Shown: positions 18,442-27,237 of the stretch, piece after piece
How positions within the stretch are numbered: position 1 is the stretch's first letter
Layout: every line of letters starts with the position of its first letter
Origin: Clostridia bacterium
GTDB taxonomy: Bacteria; Bacillota; Clostridia; Oscillospirales; CAG-272
Assembly (NCBI GenBank): GCA_017631085.1
Contig: JAGBTY010000053.1
Span: forward strand, 20,517 to 84,516
Direction of reading: 5' to 3'
DNA length: 64,000 nt
Notes under the pieces: model-generated
Seen by the model: only the letters and a program-made list of their open reading frames with translations
Databases searched by the model: none
What the model was told of the DNA's origin: nothing
Position numbers and translations under genes: made by a program

Positions 18442-19257
18442 TCAATATCCGAGAGTCTTGAGATATTCACGACTCATTTTAATACAATCCATACGGCTGA
18501 TGCCCTCGGTGGGCTCATCCTGCTCGACAACTACCCATTCCGCTCCTGCAGCTTCTCCTGCCTTAAGAATAGACGGAAAATCCTGAACTCCTGCTCCTAC
18601 CGAACGGAAAGCAAAATTGCTTGGACGCTTTGGGGCTTCATCTTCCATTCCGATAAGGCCGTACATACCCTCGGACTTGTCTCCTACATAATCCTTAAGG
18701 TGAAGAACGGGAGAACGTCCTGAATATTTTCCGATATAGTCCGCAGGATCCTCGCCACCGACTCTTACCCAACATACGTCAAGCTCTGTCATAAGATGCT
18801 CTGGCGCTATGCTATCGTAAAGAATATCGAGAGCATATTTTCCATCGATCTTCAAAAATTCAAAATCATGGTTGTGGTAAAGAAGCTGTATTCCAAGCTC
18901 TTTAGCAACAGTGCCGATCATATCAACGTTCTTTATTACTTCAGGGAATTTTGGAGTACCGGGACGATCCTCCTCTGTAAGATAGGGTACTGCTACGAAT
19001 CTACAGCCTACTGTCTTATACTGTGCAAGAACACCTTTGGGATCTGCCACAAGTTCAACATAAGGAACGTGTGCAGATATGGGAGTAAGTCCAATCTCCG
19101 AGCACATTGCAGCCACCTCTTCGGGAGCGTGACCGTAAAGTCCGGCAAACTCTACTCCGTCGTATCCGATCTTCTTTATTTCTTCAAGTGTCTTTCTAAG
19201 GTCTTTTTCTGCCGAATCACGAACAGAATACACCTGAACAGCTACGGGCAATGCCAT
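18442..19257 (-). CDS. Sugar phosphate isomerase/epimerase, TIM barrel
   Basis: About 271 aa, of the xylose-isomerase-like TIM-barrel family. Likely metal ligands are in LLYHNHDFEF, ELDVCWVRVGG, VLHLKDY and VVVEQDEPT near the C-terminus. The ATG at 19257 lies 6 nt after AGGAGGT. The ATG at 19299 is upstream of the predicted transcript start and is rejected. It is the first gene of a two-gene operon with a Gfo/Idh dehydrogenase and has a clear promoter. The substrate is unknown; IolE-, IolI- or 3-keto-sugar-type roles are all possible. Confidence 0.85.
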   Translation of the reverse strand: MALPVAVQVYSVRDSAEKDLRKTLEEIKKIGYDGVEFAGLYGHAPEEVAAMCSEIGLTPISAHVPYVELVADPKGVLAQYKTVGCRFVAVPYLTEEDRPGTPKFPEVIKNVDMIGTVAKELGIQLLYHNHDFEFLKIDGKYALDILYDSIAPEHLMTELDVCWVRVGGEDPADYIGKYSGRSPVLHLKDYVGDKSEGMYGLIGMEDEAPKRPSNFAFRSVGAGVQDFPSILKAGEAAGAEWVVVEQDEPTEGISRMDCIKMSREYLKTLGY

Positions 19258-19287
19258 TTTCATACCTCCTGATATGCTTTTTGTTTT

Positions 19288-19316
19288 ATTATAAGACATA
19301 AAAATTGCTTTTACAA
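19288..19316 (-). promoter_or_regulatory. Promoter of the isomerase-dehydrogenase operon
   Basis: On the minus strand TTGTAA (19316-19311), 17-bp spacer, TATAAT (19293-19288); the start near 19281 fixes the start codon at 19257. Confidence 0.72.
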
Positions 19317-19362
19317 GTCAAAACGCGGACATTTAGAGACAAAAATTGCTATATTTTATTAT

Positions 19363-19986
19363 TCATTCTTCGAAGCACTCGCAAACTACCGAATATACGT
19401 CATCCGCAATCTCCTCGATAGTTCGGTAAGCATCAATACGCCTTATATTGTCTCTCACCCCTATATCCTCAATGACCGATAGAAATTTTTCTCTGACTCG
19501 CCTAAGAGTATCTTCGTTTTCGTATATTTCCACATTATCTCTTCCCGCACTTATTCTCTCAAGACTTTGAGACGGAAGAAGGTCAAGATATATACATATG
19601 TCGGGGCGTATTATTTCAGGACAGTCAAGATTCATTCCCTTTACCCATGCATAATCGGTAGAATACCCCTGGTAAGCAAGTGTGGAGTAATAGTATCTAT
19701 CACAGATAACGTAATAGTCCTCATCGAGTTTTTTCTTTATACCAAACTCGGCGTTTATATTATGCTCTATTCTGTCGGATACGAACATAAGAGCCATATC
19801 CCACTCGCTTTTTTTCACTCTTCCGCCAAGTGCTTCTCTCAAGGCTTTGCCAGAAGGCATATCGGTAGGCTCGGCAGTCATATAGACCTTCTTGCCCTCG
19901 CTGCGAAACCTTTCGGCAAGTAGCTTTAGCTGGGTAGTCTTCCCCGAACCGTCTATTCCTTCAAAAACTATAAATCTACCACTCAT
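19363..19986 (-). CDS. tmk: Thymidylate kinase
   Basis: A 207-aa dTMP kinase (dTMP + ATP to dTDP + ADP, needed for DNA synthesis). The P-loop is FEGIDGSGKTTQ at residues 8-19, and the DRY-type motif CDRYYYSTLAYQG starts near residue 94. The length is standard. It is the last gene of the long minus-strand maf-mre-PBP2-birA operon, 11 bp after the biotin ligase gene. The AEPT segment near residue 38 fits the substrate-binding loop. Confidence 0.93.
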   Translation of the reverse strand: MSGRFIVFEGIDGSGKTTQLKLLAERFRSEGKKVYMTAEPTDMPSGKALREALGGRVKKSEWDMALMFVSDRIEHNINAEFGIKKKLDEDYYVICDRYYYSTLAYQGYSTDYAWVKGMNLDCPEIIRPDICIYLDLLPSQSLERISAGRDNVEIYENEDTLRRVREKFLSVIEDIGVRDNIRRIDAYRTIEEIADDVYSVVCECFEE

Positions 19987-19997
19987 TTATATAATGC

Positions 19998-20795
19998 TCA
20001 CTTTCCTTTATTTTCAAATCTTACAGATATCTCTCCGCTTGACAGTATCTTTGATTTACCGTTGCCAAGTGCTACATGCAAAAAACCCATATCGTCGATG
20101 CTCTCGACAACTCCCGTCTCGGTGTATCCGTTTTCGGTAAACCGTATCTCACGTCCGAGACAGAGAGACGATTCCCTGTATTCGTTCATGTATGAAAAAT
20201 CTCTCTCACCTGCCTTATCAAGCAATGTGAAAAATTCATTCGTTATCTCTGCCGCAAGCTCACTTCTTCCACCAAGCTTTCCAAGAGATACTGCAATCTT
20301 TCGGAGCTCGTCAGGAAAGCTTTCGGTACTTATATTCACACCGATACCCACTGCTACAGCTTTGAAGGACTTCCCTTCCTTTTCTCCCATAAAGCTTTCG
20401 GCAAGGATACCTGCCGCCTTTGAACCGTCGAGATAAATGTCGTTTACCCACTTTATCTTGGTTTCAATGCCGTACACACGATATATGCTTCGTTTGAGCG
20501 CTACTGCCGCTATTGAGGTTATTCTGAGCGTAGCATCTGTCTCATTTGGCGATGGAAACAACAGAGTCATATAAAGTCCCACTCCTCGCGGAGAATAAAA
20601 GCTTCTTCCCATTCGTCCTCTGCCGCCGCTCTGCTCCTCCGCAAGTATCAAGGCTCTGCCCGACGTACCACCCTCCGCAAGTCTTTTTGCTTCGGTATTT
20701 GTAGAATCTATGAGAGAATAAAGATAAATTTCAATGTCCCTATCAAGTGCTTTTTTTATTTTTTCTCTGTCAAGCATCTCGTTATTCGAACACAT
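19998..20795 (-). CDS. birA: Biotin--[acetyl-CoA-carboxylase] ligase
   Basis: A 265-aa class I biotin protein ligase without the N-terminal DNA-binding domain. Recognisable are STNTEAKRLAE, the biotinyl-AMP loop SGGRGRMGRSFYSPRGVG near residue 56, KWVNDIYLDGSKAAGILAE, and GIGVN. The C-terminal SH3-like domain holds GVVESIDDMGFLHV. It attaches biotin to carboxylase carrier proteins; lacking the HTH, it cannot act as the bio-operon repressor. The start at 20795 follows AAGGAGC by 6 nt. Confidence 0.92.
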   Translation of the reverse strand: MCSNNEMLDREKIKKALDRDIEIYLYSLIDSTNTEAKRLAEGGTSGRALILAEEQSGGRGRMGRSFYSPRGVGLYMTLLFPSPNETDATLRITSIAAVALKRSIYRVYGIETKIKWVNDIYLDGSKAAGILAESFMGEKEGKSFKAVAVGIGVNISTESFPDELRKIAVSLGKLGGRSELAAEITNEFFTLLDKAGERDFSYMNEYRESSLCLGREIRFTENGYTETGVVESIDDMGFLHVALGNGKSKILSSGEISVRFENKGK

Positions 20796-20825
20796 TTCTT
20801 GCTCCTTTTTGAAGGTCTCAAAATA

Positions 20826-22835
20826 TTATTTTTCTTGTTTCTTGTCAAAATATCTTTCAAAAACACTTGCTGCGCCGACAGACGCATTGTATCCGTGTAC
20901 ACCCTCTTCTATAACACAGGAAACAACGATTTCAGGTGCGATAAGTGGCGCGAAGCCCGAAAACAGAGCATAGTCCTCGCGACCTGTTACCTGTGCCGTA
21001 CCCGTCTTTCCTCCTACGTCAGCACCTACATCCTTAAAGTTATGGGTAAGCGACGTATTTCCGTCAACTACTTTTCCCATAGCATCTATAAGTATACTAT
21101 ATGTCTCGCCGCTAAAATCTACTTTTTCAACCACCTCAGGCTTGTATTCATATATCACATCACCCGTGTAAAATTCCTTTACCGCTTTGAGAATATGAGC
21201 AGAATATCTGCTTCCGCCGTTGACGATACTCGCCATATAAACGCTTAATTGCAGTGGAGTATATCCGTGATCTGACTGTCCGATAGATGCAGACAGATCG
21301 TCTCCCGCACTCCATTCACCACCGATCGATTCTCGGTATTCATTTCCCGCAATGTTTCCTGTCTTTTCACCAAGCTCAACACCCGTACTTTTTCCAAGCC
21401 CAAGAGCAGAAGTATAAGGTGTTATACGGTCAATGCCAAGCTCGTGACCGATGGTGTAGAAGAAAATGTTACATGATTCCTTTATCGCTTCAACAATATC
21501 TATATTCCCGTGTGAAGCAAGACAGGTCGGATGATGCAAATAAGGATACGTACCGTTACAGCTACAACGTGTATTTCTGTCTATATTGTTTTCTTCGAGA
21601 GCCGCCAGAGCCATGCCTATTTTATAGGTAGATCCGGGGGCATATATTTCATTAAGCGCCCGATTAAGAAGAGGCTTGTTCTTATCACTTGAGAGCGAAG
21701 AATAGTATTCTATCTCCGAATACACCGATAGGTCATAGGTAGGATATGAAGCAATTGCAAGCAACTCCCCTGTGTTAGGGTCGATGGCTGTCAAAGCGCC
21801 CGCCTCAGCACTCTCTACACTTGCCACGTTCTCCGCAAGACCTTCCTCAGCAGCTATCTGCAGATCGATGTCTATGGTCAAATAAACGTCGTGTCCTCCT
21901 TGCGGCTCGGTTTCATAATATGTATTTATTATATCTCCATGTTCGTCGTATTCTATGACCATCTCACCGTCACTTCCTCTGAGCCACTCCTCAAAGGCAA
22001 GCTCACAGCCAGAACGTCCGACGATAGCATCCATGGGATACCCCATAGAATCGTAATATTCTGCATCCTCGGCAGTGATCCTGCCCACAGTACCGAGAAT
22101 ATGAGATGCAATACCCGGGTAATGATATACCCTCTCACTTACCGACATGAAATTTGCTCCCTTTATGTCGGCCTCTTTAATATATGTCAGAAAAGCATAG
22201 TCACAACCCGATGCTATGGTATATGAGGCAAAAGATCCAAAATCAACCCTTCTCATTTCATACCACAAGCGAAGCAAAGAATCTATCTCTTCGCTTGTAT
22301 ATCTTTCTTCGTCGATAGCATATGCAGACATGATATATTGCACAAGCTCTTTTGCCTCGGTGTCTTCGGAAAGTCCGAAGTTTTTCAGCGTTCTTTTAAA
22401 ATGGTAATTATAGTTCGAGTCTTCGTCATATACCTCGTCTCTGTAAACAAGATCCGGATACTTACCCTCCAGTACGTAAAGATCCTCCGACAAAAGACCC
22501 AGCATTCCATTTTCATCAAGAGCATCTAAAAGATCAAGAAGCTCTCTGTTTATTTCGTTATACGTTGCGGGCATTGCCCCATATTCGTACACAAGATCGT
22601 AGGTTGTGGAATTTCCAACGAGAAGCTTTCCGTTTCGGTCAAATATTTCGCCTCTGATTCCCGCAACCTGAACTCTACGCTCACTTGCGGCAATGTCCTT
22701 TTCTCCGCCTCCATTTATTTGAATAACAGCAAGAACTACAAGATGGGCTATACATATTGCCAAAAACACGATACCAATTGCAAGAAATCTTCCCTTTTTA
22801 GCTACCTGCCTTTTTTTGTTATTAAAGCCGTTCAT
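20826..22835 (-). CDS. mrdA: Penicillin-binding protein 2 (elongation transpeptidase)
   Basis: A 669-aa class B PBP. A Lys/Arg-rich N-terminus and one membrane segment (about residues 17-40) anchor it. The dimerisation domain starts with RGEIFDRNG, and the transpeptidase domain has SxxK (APGSTYK), SxN (SCN) and KTGTA near residue 610. It cross-links peptidoglycan during side-wall growth with MreB/C/D, whose genes are in the same operon. CPBP protease and mreD lie just upstream. The FDRNG motif and length fit PBP2. Confidence 0.93.
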   Translation of the reverse strand: MNGFNNKKRQVAKKGRFLAIGIVFLAICIAHLVVLAVIQINGGGEKDIAASERRVQVAGIRGEIFDRNGKLLVGNSTTYDLVYEYGAMPATYNEINRELLDLLDALDENGMLGLLSEDLYVLEGKYPDLVYRDEVYDEDSNYNYHFKRTLKNFGLSEDTEAKELVQYIMSAYAIDEERYTSEEIDSLLRLWYEMRRVDFGSFASYTIASGCDYAFLTYIKEADIKGANFMSVSERVYHYPGIASHILGTVGRITAEDAEYYDSMGYPMDAIVGRSGCELAFEEWLRGSDGEMVIEYDEHGDIINTYYETEPQGGHDVYLTIDIDLQIAAEEGLAENVASVESAEAGALTAIDPNTGELLAIASYPTYDLSVYSEIEYYSSLSSDKNKPLLNRALNEIYAPGSTYKIGMALAALEENNIDRNTRCSCNGTYPYLHHPTCLASHGNIDIVEAIKESCNIFFYTIGHELGIDRITPYTSALGLGKSTGVELGEKTGNIAGNEYRESIGGEWSAGDDLSASIGQSDHGYTPLQLSVYMASIVNGGSRYSAHILKAVKEFYTGDVIYEYKPEVVEKVDFSGETYSILIDAMGKVVDGNTSLTHNFKDVGADVGGKTGTAQVTGREDYALFSGFAPLIAPEIVVSCVIEEGVHGYNASVGAASVFERYFDKKQEK

Positions 22836-22849
22836 TCTTTACCTCAAAA

Positions 22850-23863
22850 TTATATAGAGCCTAAAAGATTAAGTCCCACAATACAAACGGCAAGTATCAT
22901 CCCAACATTTGACATAACAAGGGAAATTCTTTTTTCGTCAGGAGGAGGAAGAACACCTCGTTCCAGAGATATATTTCGTCTGTGCTTCATAAAGACCACA
23001 AGTCCAAATATAGCAGCTGCGTACTGTATAAATTCAATTGCTAAAAGTCCGAGATAGAATGGCGCTTGGGTGATAATATCACCGATAACCCCCGAGGCAA
23101 GAACCTCCTCGTCAATAAACGATAGAAGCAGAGACGGAAGCGCACCGCAGAAAAAATTCATGAACATATGACCTGCTATAGTATAGCGAAGCTTTCCTGT
23201 TTTTACGTAGATATAACCCCACAAAAGACCGTTGGCTATACAATAAAAGCACTGAAAAACATTTCCGTGGATAAGTCCGAACACAAGTGCGGAAATGATT
23301 ACGGCATATCCCTCACCGAGAGGCAAAAGCTTTTCACAAAGATATTTTCTGAATACAAGCTCCTCAAGTATCGGTGCAAGCAACACTGCAAATATAAGGT
23401 TTATCCAAAAGCTTTCACCCAAAATTTCCGTGTTTACGGGATTTTCAAGTACCTCGCCTCTGAGCATACTTAAAACAGATGCAATAAAATTGCTTATTAT
23501 GTTTCCGCCCACTGTGCAGGTAAACATAAGACAAACAGTAATAAAAAAGTTTTTAGTTCCTATCGACCGCTTTTCCGGTCTTGCATCGGGCAGACGCCTC
23601 GTGATACAAAAGAGAATGGGAAAGGCTATGCCGTATATGGCCGCAACGGATAGTATATTCGAAAACAGAGTGCTTTCAAGTATGGACGGAGATATAAAAT
23701 AAACAGTCAAGGCTATGATCTCTACAGAAAACGACGTAGCAAGAGAAAAAAAGAAAAGTCCAAGACCAAACGTCGTAAAATAGGTCTTTACGTCTCCTGC
23801 CTCAAGCCTTCCCGTCGAGGGATCTGGAAGATAAATATCCTTTTTGCCCGATTTAAAAACCAT
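22850..23863 (-). CDS. CPBP-family intramembrane protease
   Basis: A 337-aa membrane protein with about eight hydrophobic segments. The CPBP (CaaX protease / bacteriocin-processing, Rce1-like) motifs are all visible: EELVFRKYL near residue 165, FGLIHGN near residue 196 and GHMFMNFFCG near residue 232. These hold the catalytic Glu and His residues in the membrane. It lies between mreD and PBP2 genes, with gaps of about 14-18 bp, so it is co-transcribed with the elongation machinery. Its substrate is unknown. CPBP enzymes cleave prenylated proteins, bacteriocin precursors or C-terminal sorting tails. Confidence 0.87.
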   Translation of the reverse strand: MVFKSGKKDIYLPDPSTGRLEAGDVKTYFTTFGLGLFFFSLATSFSVEIIALTVYFISPSILESTLFSNILSVAAIYGIAFPILFCITRRLPDARPEKRSIGTKNFFITVCLMFTCTVGGNIISNFIASVLSMLRGEVLENPVNTEILGESFWINLIFAVLLAPILEELVFRKYLCEKLLPLGEGYAVIISALVFGLIHGNVFQCFYCIANGLLWGYIYVKTGKLRYTIAGHMFMNFFCGALPSLLLSFIDEEVLASGVIGDIITQAPFYLGLLAIEFIQYAAAIFGLVVFMKHRRNISLERGVLPPPDEKRISLVMSNVGMILAVCIVGLNLLGSI

Positions 23864-23881
23864 TTATATTGCCTCCGTAAA

Positions 23882-24424
23882 TTATCTGAACGTAAATTTT
23901 CCCTTTGATTCCAAGGGAAGTGAGCTGACCTTTACTATAAAATATATGGGAAGACAAAAAATATATCCCATAAGCATCTGGGGCAGTATCAATTTTACAA
24001 GAGCTGATACCGTCGGAACAGAACCGTAAAACAAAATAACCTCTACTCCCGTATATATACCGCCTAAAAGGAAAGCGGGAATAAGAAGAACTGCATATGC
24101 CGGAAAGCTCTGCATGATCTTCTTTGCCATTATTCCGATACTAACACCTACTAAAAGATAAAAAAGAGCCGAGAAAGAAAGACCTATGCCGCCAAGTGCG
24201 TCTATTACGTATCCTCCTACTACAGCACAAACAGCAGTTTCCTCAAGAGTAGATGTCAGAGCCAAGGCCACAACAAGCCCGAGAATAAGATCGGGGGTCG
24301 CCCCCATAGGCTTTAGCGCTGAAAAAAAGGAGCACTCTGCCGCCGCGAGAACTAAAATAAGCGATCCTCTTATCAAAATTCTTTTGATAAGATCCGAAGA
24401 AGATCGCGATCCTGCTTTTCTCAT
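23882..24424 (-). CDS. mreD: Rod shape-determining protein MreD
   Basis: A 180-aa protein with about five membrane segments, preceded by mreC and followed by CPBP/PBP2 genes. Segments such as GATPDLILGLVVALAL and GLSFSALFYLLVGVSIGIM match the MreD family (ECF-transporter-S-like fold). MreD links MreC and the PBP2/RodA synthase in the cell-elongation complex. Sequence conservation in MreD is low, so position between mreC and PBP2 is an important part of the evidence. Confidence 0.87.
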   Translation of the reverse strand: MRKAGSRSSSDLIKRILIRGSLILVLAAAECSFFSALKPMGATPDLILGLVVALALTSTLEETAVCAVVGGYVIDALGGIGLSFSALFYLLVGVSIGIMAKKIMQSFPAYAVLLIPAFLLGGIYTGVEVILFYGSVPTVSALVKLILPQMLMGYIFCLPIYFIVKVSSLPLESKGKFTFR

Positions 24425-24456
24425 GCTCTGCCCCCTTTTTTCGTTTTTTTTAAAGT

Positions 24457-25287
24457 TTAGCTGCCGTATCCGCTGATTATCATAACTCTACCCAGAGAAT
24501 CAAGATCAGAAAAATCCACAGCAGGCTCTATTGTCGCCACAAGCGTTCTCGTAGAAGGATCTGCTTCAATAGTTGAAATTCTACCAATGTAAAGCCCTGA
24601 CGGATAATGCTCTCCACCCTCGGTGCATATTCTGTCGTCAACCATTATATCGGCTTCCGCCTGAAATACCATTCTGCAAAGCCCACTCTCACGCAACTCA
24701 AGAGAGCCTTCTAAATATCCCCTTGATCCGCTTCTCTGATCGTATCCGCCCACCTGACTTGCGGTTTCAATAACCGATACAACCTTGCACCAATCAAGAC
24801 CTACTTCGCTGACGTAGCCAAAAGCTCCGTCGGCGGTAATAACCGGCATATTCTTAAGCACACCGTGTACTCTTCCCTTATCAAGAGTCAAAACCGTCGA
24901 GTAGCTTCCCGAGCTGTGAGATATTATTCTCGCATCTGTAAGAAGAAATTCGGGATGCTCTGTATGTATGCCAAAATATTCCTTGAGCCATGAATTTTCA
25001 TTTTTCAGCACAGCATTGTCTCGCCTTTCCTCCTCAAGCTCTGTGAGCCTCGCTCTAAGCTCCTCATTTTCCTCCTTCAGCTCGTCATAGCTTGAAAATA
25101 CAGAAAAGAATCCGCCCACGCCGTCTGCCACGTAGCTTCCGACAGTCTCAAATGGCTTCGCCACCGTCTTTACGGCACTACGAAGTATGTCCGTTCCGCC
25201 AAAAGCTGCAAGCATTGCGGGAACAAGGCCTATTATTATCGCCACAAGTACACATATTATAAAATATCTGGATCTTAAAAATTTCAT
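24457..25287 (-). CDS. mreC: Rod shape-determining protein MreC
   Basis: About 276 aa. An N-terminal membrane anchor (YFIICVLVAIIIGLVPAML) is followed by a coiled coil (SSYDELKEENEELRARLTEL, continuing) and the extracellular beta-barrel domain (NMPVITADGAFGYVSEVG; GLYIGRIS). MreC is the scaffold that activates PBP2/RodA outside the membrane. The ATG at 25287 is preferred to the TTG at 25302. It lies between mreB and mreD in the operon. Confidence 0.92.
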   Translation of the reverse strand: MKFLRSRYFIICVLVAIIIGLVPAMLAAFGGTDILRSAVKTVAKPFETVGSYVADGVGGFFSVFSSYDELKEENEELRARLTELEEERRDNAVLKNENSWLKEYFGIHTEHPEFLLTDARIISHSSGSYSTVLTLDKGRVHGVLKNMPVITADGAFGYVSEVGLDWCKVVSVIETASQVGGYDQRSGSRGYLEGSLELRESGLCRMVFQAEADIMVDDRICTEGGEHYPSGLYIGRISTIEADPSTRTLVATIEPAVDFSDLDSLGRVMIISGYGS

Positions 25288-25310
25288 TATTTTCCGTCCC
25301 AATATGTATT

Positions 25311-26318
25311 TTATCTCTGTCTGATCTGCAAAAGGTCTCCAAGAGAGCCTTCGCTCTCTATTATGCGTCCAATTCCCTTACAAACACATTCAAGCGGGTC
25401 CTTGGCAATATTCACCCGAAGTCCCGTCTTTTCCATTATAAGTCTGTCTATACCGCGGAGAAGTGCTCCTCCGCCGGTAAGAGTTATACCGAAGTCATAT
25501 ATATCTGCCGATAGCTCGGGGGGAGTCTGTTCAAGGGTCGATTTTATGGTCCTTATCACCGCCGTAAGCGGTCTCTCGAGCGCTTCTCTTATCTCGTCTG
25601 ACTGTACCGTGGCAGTAACTCCGAGTCCGCTACGAAGGCTCCGTCCGCTTACTTCCATGTTCCCGCGAGGCAAAGATGGATGAGCAGTCCCGATCCTCAA
25701 CTTCAATTCTTCTGCCGTTGCGTTCCCGACAAGTATGTCTCTGTATTTTTTAAGGTATTCAACAATAGCCTCGTCAAATTCATCCCCCGCCACACGAAGC
25801 GACTGTGATGCAACGATACCACCCATGCTTATAACCGCTACCTCGGTAGTTCCGCCACCTATATCCACTATCATGCTTCCTCTTGCACGTCCAACTCTCA
25901 ATTCAGCACCCAACGCTGCCGCCAATGGCTCATCCACAAGAGCAACACTTCTTGCTCCTGCTTGATATGTCACATCTTCAACGGCTCTCTTTTCCACATC
26001 TGTAACTCCGTAAGGGATACAAATGACAACGGTCGGACGTGAGAAAAGAGAGATAGAGCCTGTTATCTCAAAATATGCTCTGAGCATCTTCGCTGCCACG
26101 TCAAAATCGGCTATCACACCGTCTTTTATAGGTCTGAATGCAAGTATTCCCTCAGGCGTACGTCCAAGCATCCTGTGTGCTTCTCTTCCAAGTGCAACGA
26201 CTTCTCTGTCAGACTTGCTTATAGCCACCACAGACGGAGCACGAAGCACTATTCCTTTACCCTTTAAAAACATAAGCGTGTTTGCTGTTCCAAGATCCAC
26301 GCCAACCATTTTTCCCAT
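25311..26318 (-). CDS. mreB: Rod shape-determining protein MreB
   Basis: A 335-aa bacterial actin. The phosphate-1 motif VGVDLGTANTLMF is at the N-terminus, phosphate-2 DIGGGTTEVAVIS near residue 158, and the adenosine motif LTGGGALLRGID near residue 286. It polymerises on the membrane and directs side-wall synthesis. A strong AGGAGG site precedes the ATG. It is followed by mreC and mreD; maf is upstream. Confidence 0.95.
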   Translation of the reverse strand: MGKMVGVDLGTANTLMFLKGKGIVLRAPSVVAISKSDREVVALGREAHRMLGRTPEGILAFRPIKDGVIADFDVAAKMLRAYFEITGSISLFSRPTVVICIPYGVTDVEKRAVEDVTYQAGARSVALVDEPLAAALGAELRVGRARGSMIVDIGGGTTEVAVISMGGIVASQSLRVAGDEFDEAIVEYLKKYRDILVGNATAEELKLRIGTAHPSLPRGNMEVSGRSLRSGLGVTATVQSDEIREALERPLTAVIRTIKSTLEQTPPELSADIYDFGITLTGGGALLRGIDRLIMEKTGLRVNIAKDPLECVCKGIGRIIESEGSLGDLLQIRQR

Positions 26319-26365
26319 TGGCTTCGCCTCCTTTCTGCAAAAATAATTAAAGCTTTAGTCTAAAT

Positions 26366-26968
26366 TTAATCTATGATCGCTTCCACTTTTTTTATAAGTC
26401 TGTTCATTTTATTGGTGGGAAGTCCAACCACACCGAAATAGCAACCATCAATGCCACTTATCCACTTTGAGAATCCACCTTGTATTCCGTAAGCTCCCGC
26501 TTTGTCCATAGGATCCTTTGTGTCAACGTATTCCTCAATGTCGCTATCAGAGATTTCATCCACTCTGACTTTAGTAACACTTGCGTCAGAGTAGCTGACT
26601 CCATCAACCGTTACGGCAATTCCCGTGACCACCTCATGCTCCCGACCTCGAAGCATTGAGAGCATATCTATCGCATCCTGTCTATCTCTTGGCTTCCCAA
26701 GTATTTTTCCGTCACATACGACTACCGTATCGGCAGAAATAATAAATGCATCACTGCTCTCGCCCCTGTCAGCTAAAAGCCGATACACCGCCTGACCTTT
26801 TTTCTCTGCGAGAAACATTGCAAAAGCTGCGGGATCGCGCTCGTCACATTGCTCGTCTGTATCCGCTGTAATAACAGTGAATTTTATTCCCATCTCACCT
26901 AAGATCTCTCTTCGTCTTGGAGAGGCTGAGGCAAGGATCACTCTTCTGTTTTTTATTCTCTCTGTCAT
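26366..26968 (-). CDS. maf: Maf-like nucleotide pyrophosphatase
   Basis: A 200-aa protein with the Maf signatures ILASASPRRREILGEMG, ISADTVV near residue 73 and DKAGAYGIQG near residue 155. Maf proteins hydrolyse non-canonical or excess nucleotides such as dTTP/UTP and have been linked to septum control. As the first gene of the operon that continues with mreBCD and PBP2, it fits the ancestral clostridial and bacillar order. A good promoter lies upstream. Confidence 0.92.
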   Translation of the reverse strand: MTERIKNRRVILASASPRRREILGEMGIKFTVITADTDEQCDERDPAAFAMFLAEKKGQAVYRLLADRGESSDAFIISADTVVVCDGKILGKPRDRQDAIDMLSMLRGREHEVVTGIAVTVDGVSYSDASVTKVRVDEISDSDIEEYVDTKDPMDKAGAYGIQGGFSKWISGIDGCYFGVVGLPTNKMNRLIKKVEAIID

Positions 26969-27043
26969 ATTATTTTTCCTCTTTTTTAGGGGCTTAAAAT
27001 CGTTTTATCTAAAAATGGGTACAATATATCATTATCCATATTA

Positions 27044-27072
27044 ATTATATCACAACACTTGTTTTTTTTCAA
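27044..27072 (-). promoter_or_regulatory. Promoter of the maf-mre-PBP2-birA-tmk operon
   Basis: On the minus strand TTGAAA (27072-27067), 17-bp spacer, TATAAT (27049-27044), giving a leader of about 70 nt before maf. Confidence 0.75.
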
Positions 27073-27162
27073 TATTCAAGTAGATTTTTTTTAATATTTT
27101 TTACCTCTTATTATATGGAAAATATTATACGTTTCGGCAAACTGTTCGTTATTAACGCTCAA

Positions 27163-27196
27163 CTAAAAAAGGTGAGCTTCCGCAGAAGCTCACCTT
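27163..27196 (-). terminator. Rho-independent terminator of the surface protein gene
   Basis: The 12-bp stem AAGGTGAGCTTC/GAAGCTCACCTT with a 4-nt loop; read on the minus strand it ends in a T run. Confidence 0.88.
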
Positions 27197-27237
27197 GAAA
27201 ATCAACTATTCAGTTGTGCGAAGTCAAAGACTATTAA

